From Plotosus lineatus (lineage: Eukaryota > Chordata > Actinopteri > Siluriformes > Plotosidae), in the NCBI GenBank assembly GCA_024760905.1, contig CM045745.1, positions 10,725,282-10,789,281 of the forward strand: DNA of 64,000 bases. The letters run 5' to 3'. Positions 53,652 to 63,922 of the stretch are shown here, piece by piece; position 1 is the stretch's first letter; every line of letters starts with the position of its first letter. The notes under the pieces are model-generated. The model was not told the origin of the DNA. It searched no databases and worked only from the letters and a program-made list of their open reading frames with translations. Made by a program: the position numbers and the translations under genes.

Positions 53652-54653
53652 CCGTATTCGACGTAATAAGCACCCTGCTCCAATAAGAGCCCATTTCCGC
53701 CGTGTTTTTGGTTGTTGTTTTTTTTTATCTTAGTCTGGCGGCACGGTGGCGTAGTGGTTGCTTGCGTGGGTTTCCTCCGGGCGCTCCGGTTTCCTCCCAC
53801 AATCCAAAGACATGCACAGTAGGTTAATTGGCCGTTCGAAATTGCCCGTAGGTTCACATCTTGCAGAAGGCAATGGCAAACCACTGCACTAATCCTGCCA
53901 AGAAAACCTCCATGAAGATGATAACCAGGGTGTTATTCTTCATGGCGGGTTGCCAATGGTCGTCCTACGACTCAGGCACTAAATAGATAGATCTTAGTCT
54001 AATAACCGCCCATGTGTGCTGGGAGCAAAATGGTAGATCAAACTTACCAATTTTATTTGATCAGTCTCTGTAACAGTAAAATGAGGTGCTCACTGCCTGT
54101 AAAAGTGAGTTTACACGGTATTTCAAGACCGCCTGCCACTGGGGAATGTCTATAATGTTCATCAATAACAACATGTTTGATTGTTCTGCTGTGCTTTAAA
54201 AAAACAGGAAAATATTTTGCTGTTCTCTTGGTGAATGTCCAGCAACCGATGAACCATTGGAAACTGCTACAGCAAAACTATGGGATTCTCTGAATTAATG
54301 GAGCGATGAGCCAGATATGGACCTATCAGAAAGTGATGACAAGGATTTTTCACCCGATTCTCCTGCTCACTAACTTCATTAATTTAAAGAGGTTCCTGGC
54401 CATATGCTTTTGTTTATGTTGGTGTTGATTGGTTCAACGTCCCATGTGCTAAAGTTGACATTCGTGTTGATTGGCTCGATTTTACTTCCTGGAAAATGTT
54501 TAAAGAAACAGCACCTGGAGGGAAAAGTAAGGAGTCTTTTTTTATGCTGTTTTCTGCTTATTTTCAGCTTTCATGTAAGTAGTTTGGTTGGTACCACAAA
54601 ATGAATAACACAAATACCAGTAAAACTCTTTTATTTATGCGCCCTGAATACGG
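53652..54653 (+). mobile_element. Pogo/Tigger-like DNA transposon, non-autonomous
   Basis: Ends CCGTATTCGACGTAATAAGC and TTATGCGCCCTGAATACGG, each flanked by TA. It is 1002 bp including a SINE at 53737-53990. The plus strand near 54320-54372 keeps an acidic C-terminal tail, MDLSESDDKDFSPDSPAH then stop, of the kind that ends pogo-type transposases. The core is gone. Confidence 0.72.
53737..53990 (+). mobile_element. Chimeric SINE: A head with tail C, second copy
   Basis: GGCGGCACGGTGGCGTAGTGG head with an internal deletion, and body to ATTGCCCGTAGG. Then the C module: TTGCAGAAGGCAATGGCAAA ... CGTCCTACGACTCAGGCACT and (TAGA)n. Junction and module match 13628-13941. Confidence 0.88.
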
Positions 54654-54723
54654 TAATAACATTTGACGCATACATGTGCAAAAGCTGAGAAGCTCTATCC
54701 AAAAAAAAAACTAAATAAAGTTA

Positions 54724-54790
54724 AAACTACACTCCATTGCAGCAGGTGGCAGCACTATGAGAACTGTGTTTTCCAAACTAAAAAGGAGAA
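54724..54790. repeat. Short repeat shared with 62785-62850
   Basis: CACTCCATTGCAGCAGGTGGCAGCACT and the following AAACTAAAAAGGA match CACTCCATTGCAGTAGGTGG at 62786. It looks like a fragment of a common fish MITE. Family unknown. Confidence 0.55.
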
Positions 54791-55017
54791 GAGAGGAGCA
54801 ATAAACTTATTACTCACAACTGAGCTCAATTGCAGGGTTGCAATGAGCCAAACAATGTATTGCTTACCTGCAGAAAGGCTCCAAGAAGAACCATCCCACT
54901 CTGTTTATCTTTTTTTTTACTGTTACTGTTATTTTTTTTTGTGATATGGGACCGGTTGAAATGTGTTTCAATAATTCAATAATTCAATAATAATTAGCAG
55001 TATAGCTATACTTGATA

Positions 55018-55345
55018 TTTTCTGAACTGTTTAATCCTAATTAGGGTCACAGTGAGGCTGGTGCCCATCTCAACCAAGTCTGGCGATGACAGAGTACAGC
55101 ATGGAGAGCTGCCATCACAGAGCAGAAACACATTAACATCAATGCAGCCTACTATTGATAAAAGTCAGCAATGGTTCTTTTTCATGCCTTCCACCACAGA
55201 CAGTGAGAGACATGGCTGGCCTTTGATAACCCAGTTAGCTGCACTGGGGTGGACAGTAGTGAGAACCCATTGATAGTGGGGCTGGAACCCCTGACCTTTG
55301 GATCAGTAATCCAGCACCTTAACACTGAGCCACCACTGCTAACTA
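55018..55345 (-). mobile_element. SINE-B with L2-like tail
   Basis: Minus-strand copy. The tail at the left (tttctgaactgtttaatcct) and the head at the right (ccaccactgc). Confidence 0.85.
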
Positions 55346-56205
55346 TATAATGTTAAATCCAGTGTTATGGATGTGACATCTGCGGTCAAATTGAATAGTA
55401 AAATTTTGCATCAAACGTCAGTTTAAAATTAATGAGTCTATTTATATAAACCCCCCTGAGGACAATGCAGACAAATATTTCAAATGCAAGTCATCTGTAT
55501 TCTGACTGTGACATCAGATGGGAGATTACACTTATTCTACAAACTATCCTAAATTTAAAGAGTATCTCAGAAAACACTGTATGTACAGAATTAGAAAATA
55601 GAATTGGCTAAAGACAAAAACTATGAATTTCAAAATATTTGTTATTTTGGAAATACCTCATTCAGAAAATAATGGCATTATGAATGTGATACTTTTGTGT
55701 TGCAGATTTGATGCATCACTATCAATATTCCTGTTGTAGAAAAATCTGTATAATCCACCAGAGAACTTCAACACAGCGAAATATGGATTTCCTGCACTCG
55801 CAGAAAGTTGATATTTACATGTTAAGGTTGATATTGATGTGGAATTCCTATAAAGAATAAACTATGGAGAAAAAAAAAGCGAAAAAGCAAAAGGCCAAGC
55901 ACCGAGCCATTGCACACAGCTGCTTTCAATTCTTTGAGTGTGAGCTTTACACTATTTCTCATTTACTGGCTCTCAAGATCTCAACAGGCTCTGCATTACC
56001 AGGTGAAGCTTCTTCCTAGTTCAGTACGTTCAGCTGAAATATTGGCTGTTGTTGACAGGAGATCATGCTATCATGAGGCAGACATTTATACCACTGTGAT
56101 TGGTTGAGATAGAGTGGAGCGCACAGTGAAAAATAAATTTATATAATTCAATTTATGCTTGAAAATGGAATGGACTTGGATTTACATGATATAATAGCTT
56201 TTTGG
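55346..56205. other. Unassigned sequence
   Basis: No gene or repeat recognised. Confidence 0.5.
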
Positions 56206-56575
56206 GGGGAGGCAGTGGTGGCCTGTTGGTAAAAGGTGCTGAATCATTGATCCTAAGGTTGGGGGTTCAAGTCCCACTCTCCACAAGGTTGTCACTGTCT
56301 GCCCCAGTGCAGCTAACTGGGTTAGACAAGACCGGCCATGTCTCCACTGTCTGGTGAGAGGTTGATGTAAAAGAACCATTGCTAACTTTCGTCAAGAGTA
56401 GCTGCATAGCCATCAGTGTGTTTCTGCCCCTTGCTAAAGGGTTGTGTCAGGAAGGGCATCCGACGTAAAAACCTATGCCAAATCAAACATGCGAATCATT
56501 AATATGACTTCCATGAAGATGGAGGCAGATGATTCGCTGTGGCGACTCCTGAAGGGAACAGCCGAAAGGAGAAGA
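56206..56575 (+). mobile_element. Chimeric SINE: B head/body with RTE-type tail, full length
   Basis: SINE-B head (GGGAGGCAGTGGTGGCCTG) and body run to CATCAGTGTGTTTCTG. The sequence then switches to CCCCTTGCTAAAGGGTTGTG, the RTE leader (GTCAGGAAGGGCATCCGACG), and directly to the RTE 3' end (GGAGGCAGATGATTCGCTGT ... GGGAACAGCCGAAAGG) with an AGAAGAAG end. It has the same architecture as 8901-9145. Confidence 0.9.
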
Positions 56576-57332
56576 AGGGCTTTTTTTTTTTTTTTTTTGG
56601 GGGGATAGGGGGTTTGCAGTAATTGAACCGTTGATGTTATAATGTTGTTATGAATAAATTGGTTCGACTTACTACATTTTTATGTATACAAGTCAGTTGT
56701 GATAGAATGGTAACAGTAAACGATACAGTATACTTATTATGTCTTAGGATCACTCTACTCATTTGTAGAACATTTTCATTACAGATCTAACATATCTACT
56801 GATCTAAGGCATGATATATTGTCATTTAGCTATTATCGGAGCTCCCCAGAGGACCATAGTCATGGAGCATGGCTTGGAGAATTGTGTCGTTTCCTGTCCA
56901 GTGTCCATGAGCAGGGCTGTAGTCGGACGTACACGCAAGTATACGCCATATACTCACTTATTTTAGCAAGCATGTAGCGTGTACACACTTATTTTAAAAA
57001 AATATTGCTTTGTCATTTATCTCGGCTTGTAATCATGTCACAATTGTGTTTCTATACTCTATCTATGATCATTCAGTGTAGAGAGCCCGGTATAATAAGA
57101 ACCATGCCACGATTGGGCAGTGCAGATTCTCGAAGCAGCCTCTTAGTATACCTACTTATTTTTTTACCACTACAGCACTGTCCATGAGTGCCCACCGCAG
57201 GAGATCTCAGGCTTAGTCATGGAGTTGATGTTGATTGGCTGTTATGTATCACCGACTTGCCTGATAACGGGCAAAAAATTAATTCATTTTTAAAAATTAA
57301 TTAAAAAATGATTTATCTCAAAAACAAAATGT
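56576..57332. other. Unassigned sequence
   Basis: Poly-T (56580-56598) follows the SINE. Nothing else recognised. Confidence 0.5.
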
Positions 57333-58165
57333 TTTGACTGATGACAGAAGTGTGTGGGGAAGATGGAAAGAGTACTTTGAAGAGCTGATGAATGAGGAAA
57401 ATGAGAGAGAAAAAAAGAGTAGAAGGGGTGACCGTTGAGGACCAGGAAGTAGCAAAGATTAGTAAGGGTGAAGTGAGGAGGGCATTGAAGGGGTTGAAGA
57501 ATGGAAAGGCAGTTGGTCCTGATGATATACCTGTGGAGGTATGGAAGTGTTTAGGGGAGGTAGCAGTAGATTTTCTGACAAGAACATTCAACGAGGTCTT
57601 AGAGAGTGAGAGGATGCCGAGGAATGGAGGAGAAGTGTGCTGGTGCACATTTTTAAGAACAAAGGAGACGTGCAGAGTTGTGGCAACTACAGAGGGATAA
57701 AGTTGATGAGCCATACGATGATGTTATGGGAAAGAATAGTGGAAGCTAGACTAAGGGCAGAGGTCAGCATTTGTGAACAACAGTTTGGTTTCATGCCATG
57801 AAAGAGCACCACAGATGCAGTGTTTGCATTGAGGATGTTAATAGAGAAGTACAGAGATAGTCAGAAGGTGCTGCATTGTGCCTTTGTGGATCTGGAGAAA
57901 GCACATGACAGGGTGCCGAGACAGGAACTGTGGTATTGCATGAGGAAGTCCGAGTGGCAGAGAAGTATGTTAGAGTGGTGCAGGACATGTATGAGAGATG
58001 TAAGGCAGTGGTGAGGTGTGCTGTCGGTGTGACAGAAGAGTTCAAGGTGGAGGTGGGACTGCATCAAGGGTCAGCTCTGAGCCCCTTCTTGTTTGCTATG
58101 GTGAGGGACAGGCTGACTGATGAGGTTAGACAAGAATCTCCATGGTCTATGATGTTTGCAGAAAA
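57333..58165 (+). pseudogene. RTE LINE internal fragment
   Basis: Collinear with 37945-38770 of the longer RTE: RWKEYFEELMNEENERE, RRALKGLKNGKAVGPDDIPV, FVDLEKAHDRVPRQELWYCM and VGLHQGSALSPFLFAMVRDR. It stops at MMFAEK, just where the catalytic FADD should be. Both ends are truncated and frameshifts are present. By eye it is very similar to the other copy. Confidence 0.92.
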
Positions 58166-58505
58166 AGCTCATACATCACTGCTGAGATGACAAATAAAAG
58201 CTTAACAAAAGATACAATCTAACTCAGGTAGGCAGACTACGAAATAAATCTTCATGGAGAAAACACTGAAATCAGAGGCTTAACAGAACCTGAGCTTATT
58301 AAGCAATAGTTAAAGTGACCCTGGGTATCCACTGGGATACCAACAATGTCCGCAATTACTTCGCTTTGAGGGAATCATGAGGAGTTTTGAGGGTCGTGAG
58401 ATTGAATCATGATGATTTTAGAGGAATTTGCTTGAATTTGTAATGATTTTAAGGGAATTTGGTGGATTTCATGATTGTATCAAAATTTTTGAGTATCAAA
58501 AGTGA
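58166..58505. other. Unassigned sequence
   Basis: Nothing recognised. Confidence 0.5.
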
Positions 58506-58613
58506 TTATAAGCTGTCCAGGGGAACCCCGCCCTCGTCCAGAGTCAGCAGAGATGGGCGCCAGCCTCCCCGCGACCCTAATTAGGATTAAGCAGTACAGA
58601 AAATGAATGAATG
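58506..58613 (+). mobile_element. L2-like SINE tail fragment
   Basis: AGCTGTCCAGGGGAACCCCG through CCCTAATTAGGATTAAGCAG to GAATGAATGAACG. Confidence 0.8.
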
Positions 58614-59050
58614 AACGAAGGAAAGTGATCATTAAGATGTATATTGATTTGATTCCTTAAAGTTTCATCTCTTGGATGCACAGTACTTCGTGCTTCGCAA
58701 GCTCATAAATCATAAAGATCTTTAGTTCAATTCATCAATTTCAGATATCGTGGCCCAGAATAAGCCGAGGATAACAAGACAGGTGTAACAAATAAAAACA
58801 GAAATCGAAAATGCAGTAAAAAGCAGACCCATGCTCAGACCCTTATCAGCGGCCCCACCTTTAGGCTGTGCCAACATACATATATACAGTATACATATAT
58901 ATTTTTTAAGAAATTACAAACTTCTTATTGCAAGTAAATTAATCAAATCTTTGCAGATATTACTGTTACCATATATATATATATATATATGATTTTCTGA
59001 GTAGATCCTTCCGTAGGAGAGTGCTCAATACTTTTTGGTAGAGCAAATAA
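58614..59050. other. Flank of the hairpin with AT microsatellites
   Basis: Short (TA)n tracts at about 58970-58990. The stretch GATTTTCTGAGTAGATCCTTCCGTAGG at 58991 may belong to the hairpin element. No coding sequence found. Confidence 0.4.
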
Positions 59051-59096
59051 CAAAAATAAAAGGACAGGACAAAGACTTTCTATTGAAACTCCATTT

Positions 59097-59151
59097 ATCA
59101 CTACAGATCTGTTTCGAGGGGTGGTGAAACCATCCTCTCTCTTCAGGTGAT
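59097..59151 (-). ncRNA. Type I hammerhead ribozyme motif, minus strand
   Basis: Exact mirror of the motif at 59180-59234, carried on the minus strand by the other arm of the inverted repeat. Predicted cleavage is between 59102 and 59101. A transcript from either strand therefore contains one ribozyme followed or preceded by its perfect antisense, which could fold into a long hairpin that competes with ribozyme folding. Confidence 0.88.
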
Positions 59152-59179
59152 TATAGAAGAACTGAAGAGAGATCTCTGA

Positions 59180-59234
59180 ATCACCTGAAGAGAGAGGATG
59201 GTTTCACCACCCCTCGAAACAGATCTGTAGTGAT
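59180..59234 (+). ncRNA. Type I hammerhead ribozyme motif
   Basis: The conserved core reads CTGAAGA (59185-59191, the CUGANGA box) and GAAA (59216-59219). Stem I: atcac (59180-59184) pairs with gtgat (59230-59234). Stem II: gag/ctc (59192-59194 with 59213-59215), gg/cc and tggt/acca with a TTC loop. Stem III: ACAG/CTGT (59219-59222 with 59225-59228) closed by a two-base loop. The expected cleavage site is after UA at 59229. Very short stem III is characteristic of ribozymes from Penelope-like elements and retrozymes, which tend to work as dimers. All invariant core positions appear present. Confidence 0.88.
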
Positions 59235-59278
59235 AAATGGAGTTTCAATAGAAAGTCTTTGTCCTGTCCTTTTATTTT

Positions 59279-59347
<69 letters not shown>

Positions 59348-59365
59348 TACATTATTACATTTTCC

Positions 59366-59753
59366 GGGCAGTGGAGGTCGAGTGAATAGGGCATAGGATT
59401 GCTGATCCTAAGGTTGGGGGTTCGAGTCCCCACAGGGTTGTCACTGTCCCCCCACTGCAGCTAACTGGGTTATCAAAGGCGGGCTATGTCTCACTGTCTA
59501 TGGTGAGAGGCATGTAAAAGAACCATTGCTGACTTTCGTAAAAAGAGTAGGCTGCAAAGCCATCAGCGTGTTTCTGTCAGTCTAGGAACCACCACAGCTG
59601 TCTCAGCCAGCTGAGCCACTGTGGAAGGGACCCAGGCCTAGAGAGCAGGGATCAGCCAGCGCAAACTGTCTCTTGCTATACAAAAAATACTCAGCGCAGG
59701 CGAGGAGAAATAACTCTTCACTCTCTTCGAATTCGAAGAACAGCGCCATCAAC
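59366..59753 (+). mobile_element. Chimeric SINE: B head/body with tail D, 12-bp target duplication
   Basis: SINE-B head (GGGCAGTGGAGGTCGAGTG) and body run to CATCAGCGTGTTTCTG. An unrelated 3' module follows (TCAGTCTAGGAACCACCACA ... CTCTTCGAATTCGAAGAACA, GCGCCATCA). Perfect attacattttcc repeats (59354-59365, 59754-59765) show the whole 388 bp inserted as one unit. Confidence 0.9.
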
Positions 59754-59765
59754 ATTACATTTTCC

Positions 59766-60246
59766 ACTGAGTCCATGGTAGCCTGTAGCCAACCAGCATA
59801 ACATGGGAAACTATGTTATCACTGCAGTATTTATCAGACCTGAAAAGAAAGACCTGTATTCTGAACTCTTGTTTTCATTACATCATATTCTGCAGTTCTG
59901 TCAGTAAGATATACGTGTATATATGCGTGTATAGGCCCCACCGTTCCTAATAGAAAATATCTCCAAGGGATGCTTGTCTCTTTTGAATTACATAATCCTG
60001 AGAATGAAACAAAATCATGGTTACCATGGAAATTTTGTAGTTTCAAGAGGGTGTATAATTCTGAACAAAAGAAAATAAATCCACAAATGCATAATGTTAT
60101 ACAGCCTATACACCTTAGCACTAATAATAATAACAATAATAATAATAATAATAAAAAAAAAAGTATGTAGGGTGTCCAATTACTCAGTAAGCATTTACTA
60201 GCAGTTGAACAGTATTCATAGATCATCAACATGATCCATTAATTCT
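59766..60246. other. Unassigned sequence with ATA microsatellite
   Basis: (TAA)n at about 60121-60155. Nothing else recognised. Confidence 0.5.
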
Positions 60247-60505
60247 TCATTCATTCATTTTCTAAACTACTTAATTCTAATTCGGGTAGCAGGGAGGCTG
60301 GTGCCCATCTCAGCTAACTCTACGCGATGGCAGGATATACCCTGGACAGCTCGCCAAGCCATTGCAGGGCAGAAACACACTGATGGCCTTTGATAACCCA
60401 GTTATATGCACTGGGGGACCACAGTAACAACTTGGTGATAGGTGGGCTTGAGCACAACCTTCAAATCATCAGCCAGCACCCAACCACTAGGCCACCATCT
60501 ACTAA
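60247..60505 (-). mobile_element. SINE-B, internally deleted
   Basis: Minus-strand tail at the left (cattcattttctaaactact) and a head remnant ending ctaggccaccatctac. About 60 bp of the body are missing. Confidence 0.8.
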
Positions 60506-60721
60506 TTCTATGATATGCAAACATTCCACAATACAGTCATTATCCTATAATTCAGCAGAAGTGCCCAAATAGCTCAGGGAGAAGGATTCCCTTGAAGAAA
60601 ATAGAAAAACAAAACTTATGTAATGAAGGGAAACTAATTAATGCTGCATCCAATTAGTGTCTATAGTGATGTACAAAGGAACAATTTAAACATTTCTTCC
60701 ATTTCAGATAATTCATTCATT
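60506..60721. other. Unassigned sequence
   Basis: Nothing recognised. Confidence 0.5.
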
Positions 60722-61650
60722 CATTCAGTGTCTTTCACTTCTTCCAGGGTCGGGTCACAGGGGCAGCAACCTAAGCAAAGAGGCCCAGACATCCCTCTCC
60801 TCAGCCACTTCCTCCAGCTCTTCCGGGGGGACACCGAGGCGTTCCCAGACAAGCCCAGAGACATAGTCCCTTCAGCGTGTTCTAGGGAGACCCTGGGGTC
60901 TCGGCCCAGTTAGACATGCGAAACACCACACCAGGGAAGCGTTCGGGAGGCATTCTAACCAGATGCCCGAGCCACCTCAACTGGCCCCTCTCAACGTGGA
61001 GAAGCAGCGGATCTACTCCAAGCTCTCCCCATATGGTAGAGCTTCTCACCTTATCTCTAAGGGAGAGCCCCGCCACTCGGCGAAGGAAGCTCATTTCAGT
61101 CGCTTGTATCTGCGACCTTGTTCTTTTGGTCACTAGCCAAAGCTCGTGACCATAGGTGAGGGTTGGAACGTAGATCGACTGGTAAATTGAGAGCTTTGCC
61201 TTGCGACTCAGCTCCTTTTTCACCACGATGGACCGGTACAGGCTCCGTTTAACAGCAGAGGCTGCAGCGATCTGTCGGTCAATCTCCCACTCCATCCTTC
61301 CCTCACTCGTGAACAAGTCCCCAAGATACTTAAACTCCTCCACTTGGGGCAGGACCTCATTCATGACCCGGAAGGTGCATTCCATCCTTGTCCGACTGAG
61401 AACCATGGACTTGGGGGTGCTGATTTTCATCTGGGCCGCCTCGCACTCGACTGCGAATCGCTCCAATGAAAGCTGGAGGTCCTTGCCTGATGAAGCCAAA
61501 AGGACATCATTATTCGCAAAAAGCAGAGCCAAGATCTAATGGCCACCAAACCAGAACCCCTGAACGCCTCGACTGCGCCTAGAAATTATGAACAGAATCG
61601 GTGACAAAGGACAGCCTTGGTGGACTCCAACCCTCACCAGAAATGAATTT
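60722..61650 (-). pseudogene. Rex3 LINE, 5'-truncated, minus strand
   Basis: The RT palm to C-terminus read on the minus strand. The catalytic box is corrupted to LLFANNDVLLASSG (about 61500), where Rex3 has LLFADDVVLLASSS. It continues EAAQMKISTPKSMVLSRTRM, LSRKAKLSIYQSIYVPTLTY, DKVRSSTIWGELGVDPLLLH and RGQLRWLGHLVRMPPERFPG. The 3' end at the left has the GTGTCTTTCACTTCTTCCAG complement of the Rex3 end followed by cattcattcattc. The 5' truncation point meets a (TTA)n tract at 61656-61706. Confidence 0.92.
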
Positions 61651-61660
61651 GGTTTTATTC

Positions 61661-61704
<44 letters not shown>

Positions 61705-61829
61705 GATTATATTCATGAGTATACATCATCTGTGAACATTACTATCATATTTGTTGTTGAATTGTGTCGTTAGTACTCATCCCTCATAGAGTATACCACA
61801 GGGATCAGGTGGTAGGTACCTTAACCAAC

Positions 61830-62165
61830 GTTAATGCACACTGACTATATGATTGTAGATATGGTTGGACAGAGTTGGTAGATCTCAATCTGGCTGCCCA
61901 AAGTCCCGACCTCAGCCACATTGAAAACCACTAGGATGAACAGGGAAAGTAAGTGTGCACCAGGCCTCCCCACCCGACATTACTACCTGATCTCATTAAC
62001 ACGATCAAGACTGAATTTACAAAGCCTCATAGTTACGCTCCAGTATCTTCCCAGAAGAGTAGAGGTTACTACAACAGCAAAGAGAGTTTAGACTGGAATG
62101 GAAACGTTCTAGAAGTACATTTGGGTGTAATGGTCAGATGTTGCAAAAATTTTTACATACAGTGG
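61830..62165 (+). mobile_element. Tc1-like transposon 3' end, third family
   Basis: Decayed C-terminal coding sequence: LAAQSPDLSHIENH then a stop and DEQ (about 61895-61945, where the family has IENLWDEL or similar). Then CTTCCCAGAAGAGTAGAGGT and a terminus GGGTGTAATGGTCAGATGTTG...TACATACAGTGG. The DDE glutamate (E of IEN) is retained but the rest is missing. Confidence 0.75.
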
Positions 62166-62261
62166 CCTTTTGGACATGTACGCTTCGGTTTTTGTAGAGC
62201 CCCCCCCCCAACAAACAAACAAACAAAAAACTTTAATGAACCTGAATTTTATACTCAAATA

Positions 62262-62599
62262 TATGGCAGCATGATATAGTGGTTCACACATTGGCCTCAC
62301 AACAAGAAGGTCCTGAGTTTGAATCCTGGGCACGGGCTTTTCTGTGTGGAGTTCACGTTTTCCTCGTGCTTGTATGGGTTTCCTTTAGGTACTCTGTTTT
62401 TCTCCAACAGTCCAAAGACATGCCTATTAGGCTCATTGGTGGATATAAATTGCCCATAGGTGTGAATGGTTGTGTATGTTTTGGTCCTGCAATGGGTTAG
62501 CAAACTGCTCAGGGTGTACTTCACATTCATCAAGTGTCAACAGATATAGGCTCCAGTCTCATAACAACATAACAAAAAGTGGTAAGACAAATAAATGGG

Positions 62600-62680
<81 letters not shown>
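62262..62680 (+). mobile_element. SINE-A and a 77-bp (CA)n tract
   Basis: Head GGCAGCATGATATAGTGGTTC with B-box-like GAGTTTGAATCC, body GTCCAAAGACATGCCTATTAG and a decayed tail. (CA)n at 62604-62680. Confidence 0.82.
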
Positions 62681-63605
62681 ATCATAATCTCAATGTGCAC
62701 ATGCACACACCTGTCAGCGATTAGTTTTACTGCAAATGCAAATCTGCATTACTTAGCAACAATAAATAAATGAATTGAAAACCACACTCCATTGCAGTAG
62801 GTGGTAGCACTGGGCGAACTACATTTACCAAACCAAAAGGAATAAGAGAGAAGTCTACTCCCAATACACAACCCAGAATGGTAAAGAAAATCTATAGGAG
62901 AGAAGCAGACTCTCAAATTTCTCTCTATGGCTCTGAGACAACCCAATGACATTACATTTCCTGTAAGCACATCACGATTAAGAAGCTATTTGTTCTGTCA
63001 TCGTTTTATATTCAAATAGCATTTATGAGAGTGGCCCTTTAATAGACTGTTGAGGTTTTCAGGGTCTATCCATTCTACACCCAAAGTTACACCTCAGCCT
63101 CCATGCGATCCTAGTAATATTTTGTGGTTTGGCACATGAATGAATGAATGGTGGACACACATTCACTGACCTTTCATGCATTATGGGTACTCGGACGCCA
63201 GTGTGCTCTCAATTATGACAGTCATTGCACTTACATAGACAGGAACTTTGAATAGTTCTAACACTGGGATCTGATTAGATCATTAGACGTTCAATTTCAT
63301 CTTCAATTTCGACAGAGCATGTGTCTGAGTACCCATACCAGGCGAAGGAACAGTGAACATTTATGTTTGCTCCACCAGTCCCAACTTCAGGTAGCCTGTC
63401 GGGCAGGGCAGTGTTGCATTTTGGTAGGCTGATGGGAAAAGTTATTGGTGCTGAGATGTCAGGCTACTGAATTTGTAAGGGCTGCCTTGAACCTTTACAA
63501 CAGAAGTAGATTCTGAAAATTTATACAGTATACCAAATCCAGAATAATAATAGTTATAACATGAACTGTAATAATAACAATCTCAACTGTTCCCGCATTG
63601 CTCAT
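62681..63605. other. Unassigned sequence
   Basis: Contains the short repeat at 62785-62850 shared with 54724-54790. No gene seen. Confidence 0.5.
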
Positions 63606-63922
63606 CGTGCTCTGTAACCGCTTAATCCTAATTGGGGTGGGGCCCATCACAGCTCGGGGCGAGGGCAAAGTACACCCTGGACAGCTTGCCAGGCCATCGC
63701 AGGGTGGAAACACGCTGACGGATATGCAGTTCCGCTTGTCGAAAGTCAGCAATGGTTCTTTTACAACCCTCACACCATAGACAATGAGAGACATGAACGC
63801 CCTTTGATAACCCAGTTAGCTGCACTGGGGGAACAGTGACAACACGTGGAGAGTGGGACTCGAACCCCCAACCTTAGGATCAGTGATCCAGCACCTTTTA
63901 CCACCAAGCCACCTCTGCCCGT
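63606..63922 (-). mobile_element. SINE-B with L2-like tail
   Basis: Minus-strand copy. The tail at the left (ctgtaaccgcttaatcctaa) and the head at the right (caccaagccacctctgcccg). Confidence 0.85.

Larger units (their letters stand above)
59051..59280. repeat. Perfect 102-bp inverted repeat with 26-bp spacer
   Basis: Arms 59051-59152 and 59179-59280 are exact reverse complements over all 102 bases. The spacer is 59153-59178. A (GT)n/(TA)n microsatellite follows at 59281-59344. Each arm encodes one hammerhead ribozyme motif. The likely source is a Penelope-like retroelement terminal repeat, the known vertebrate carrier of such ribozymes, but no Penelope reverse transcriptase is in the window. 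Confidence 0.95.
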
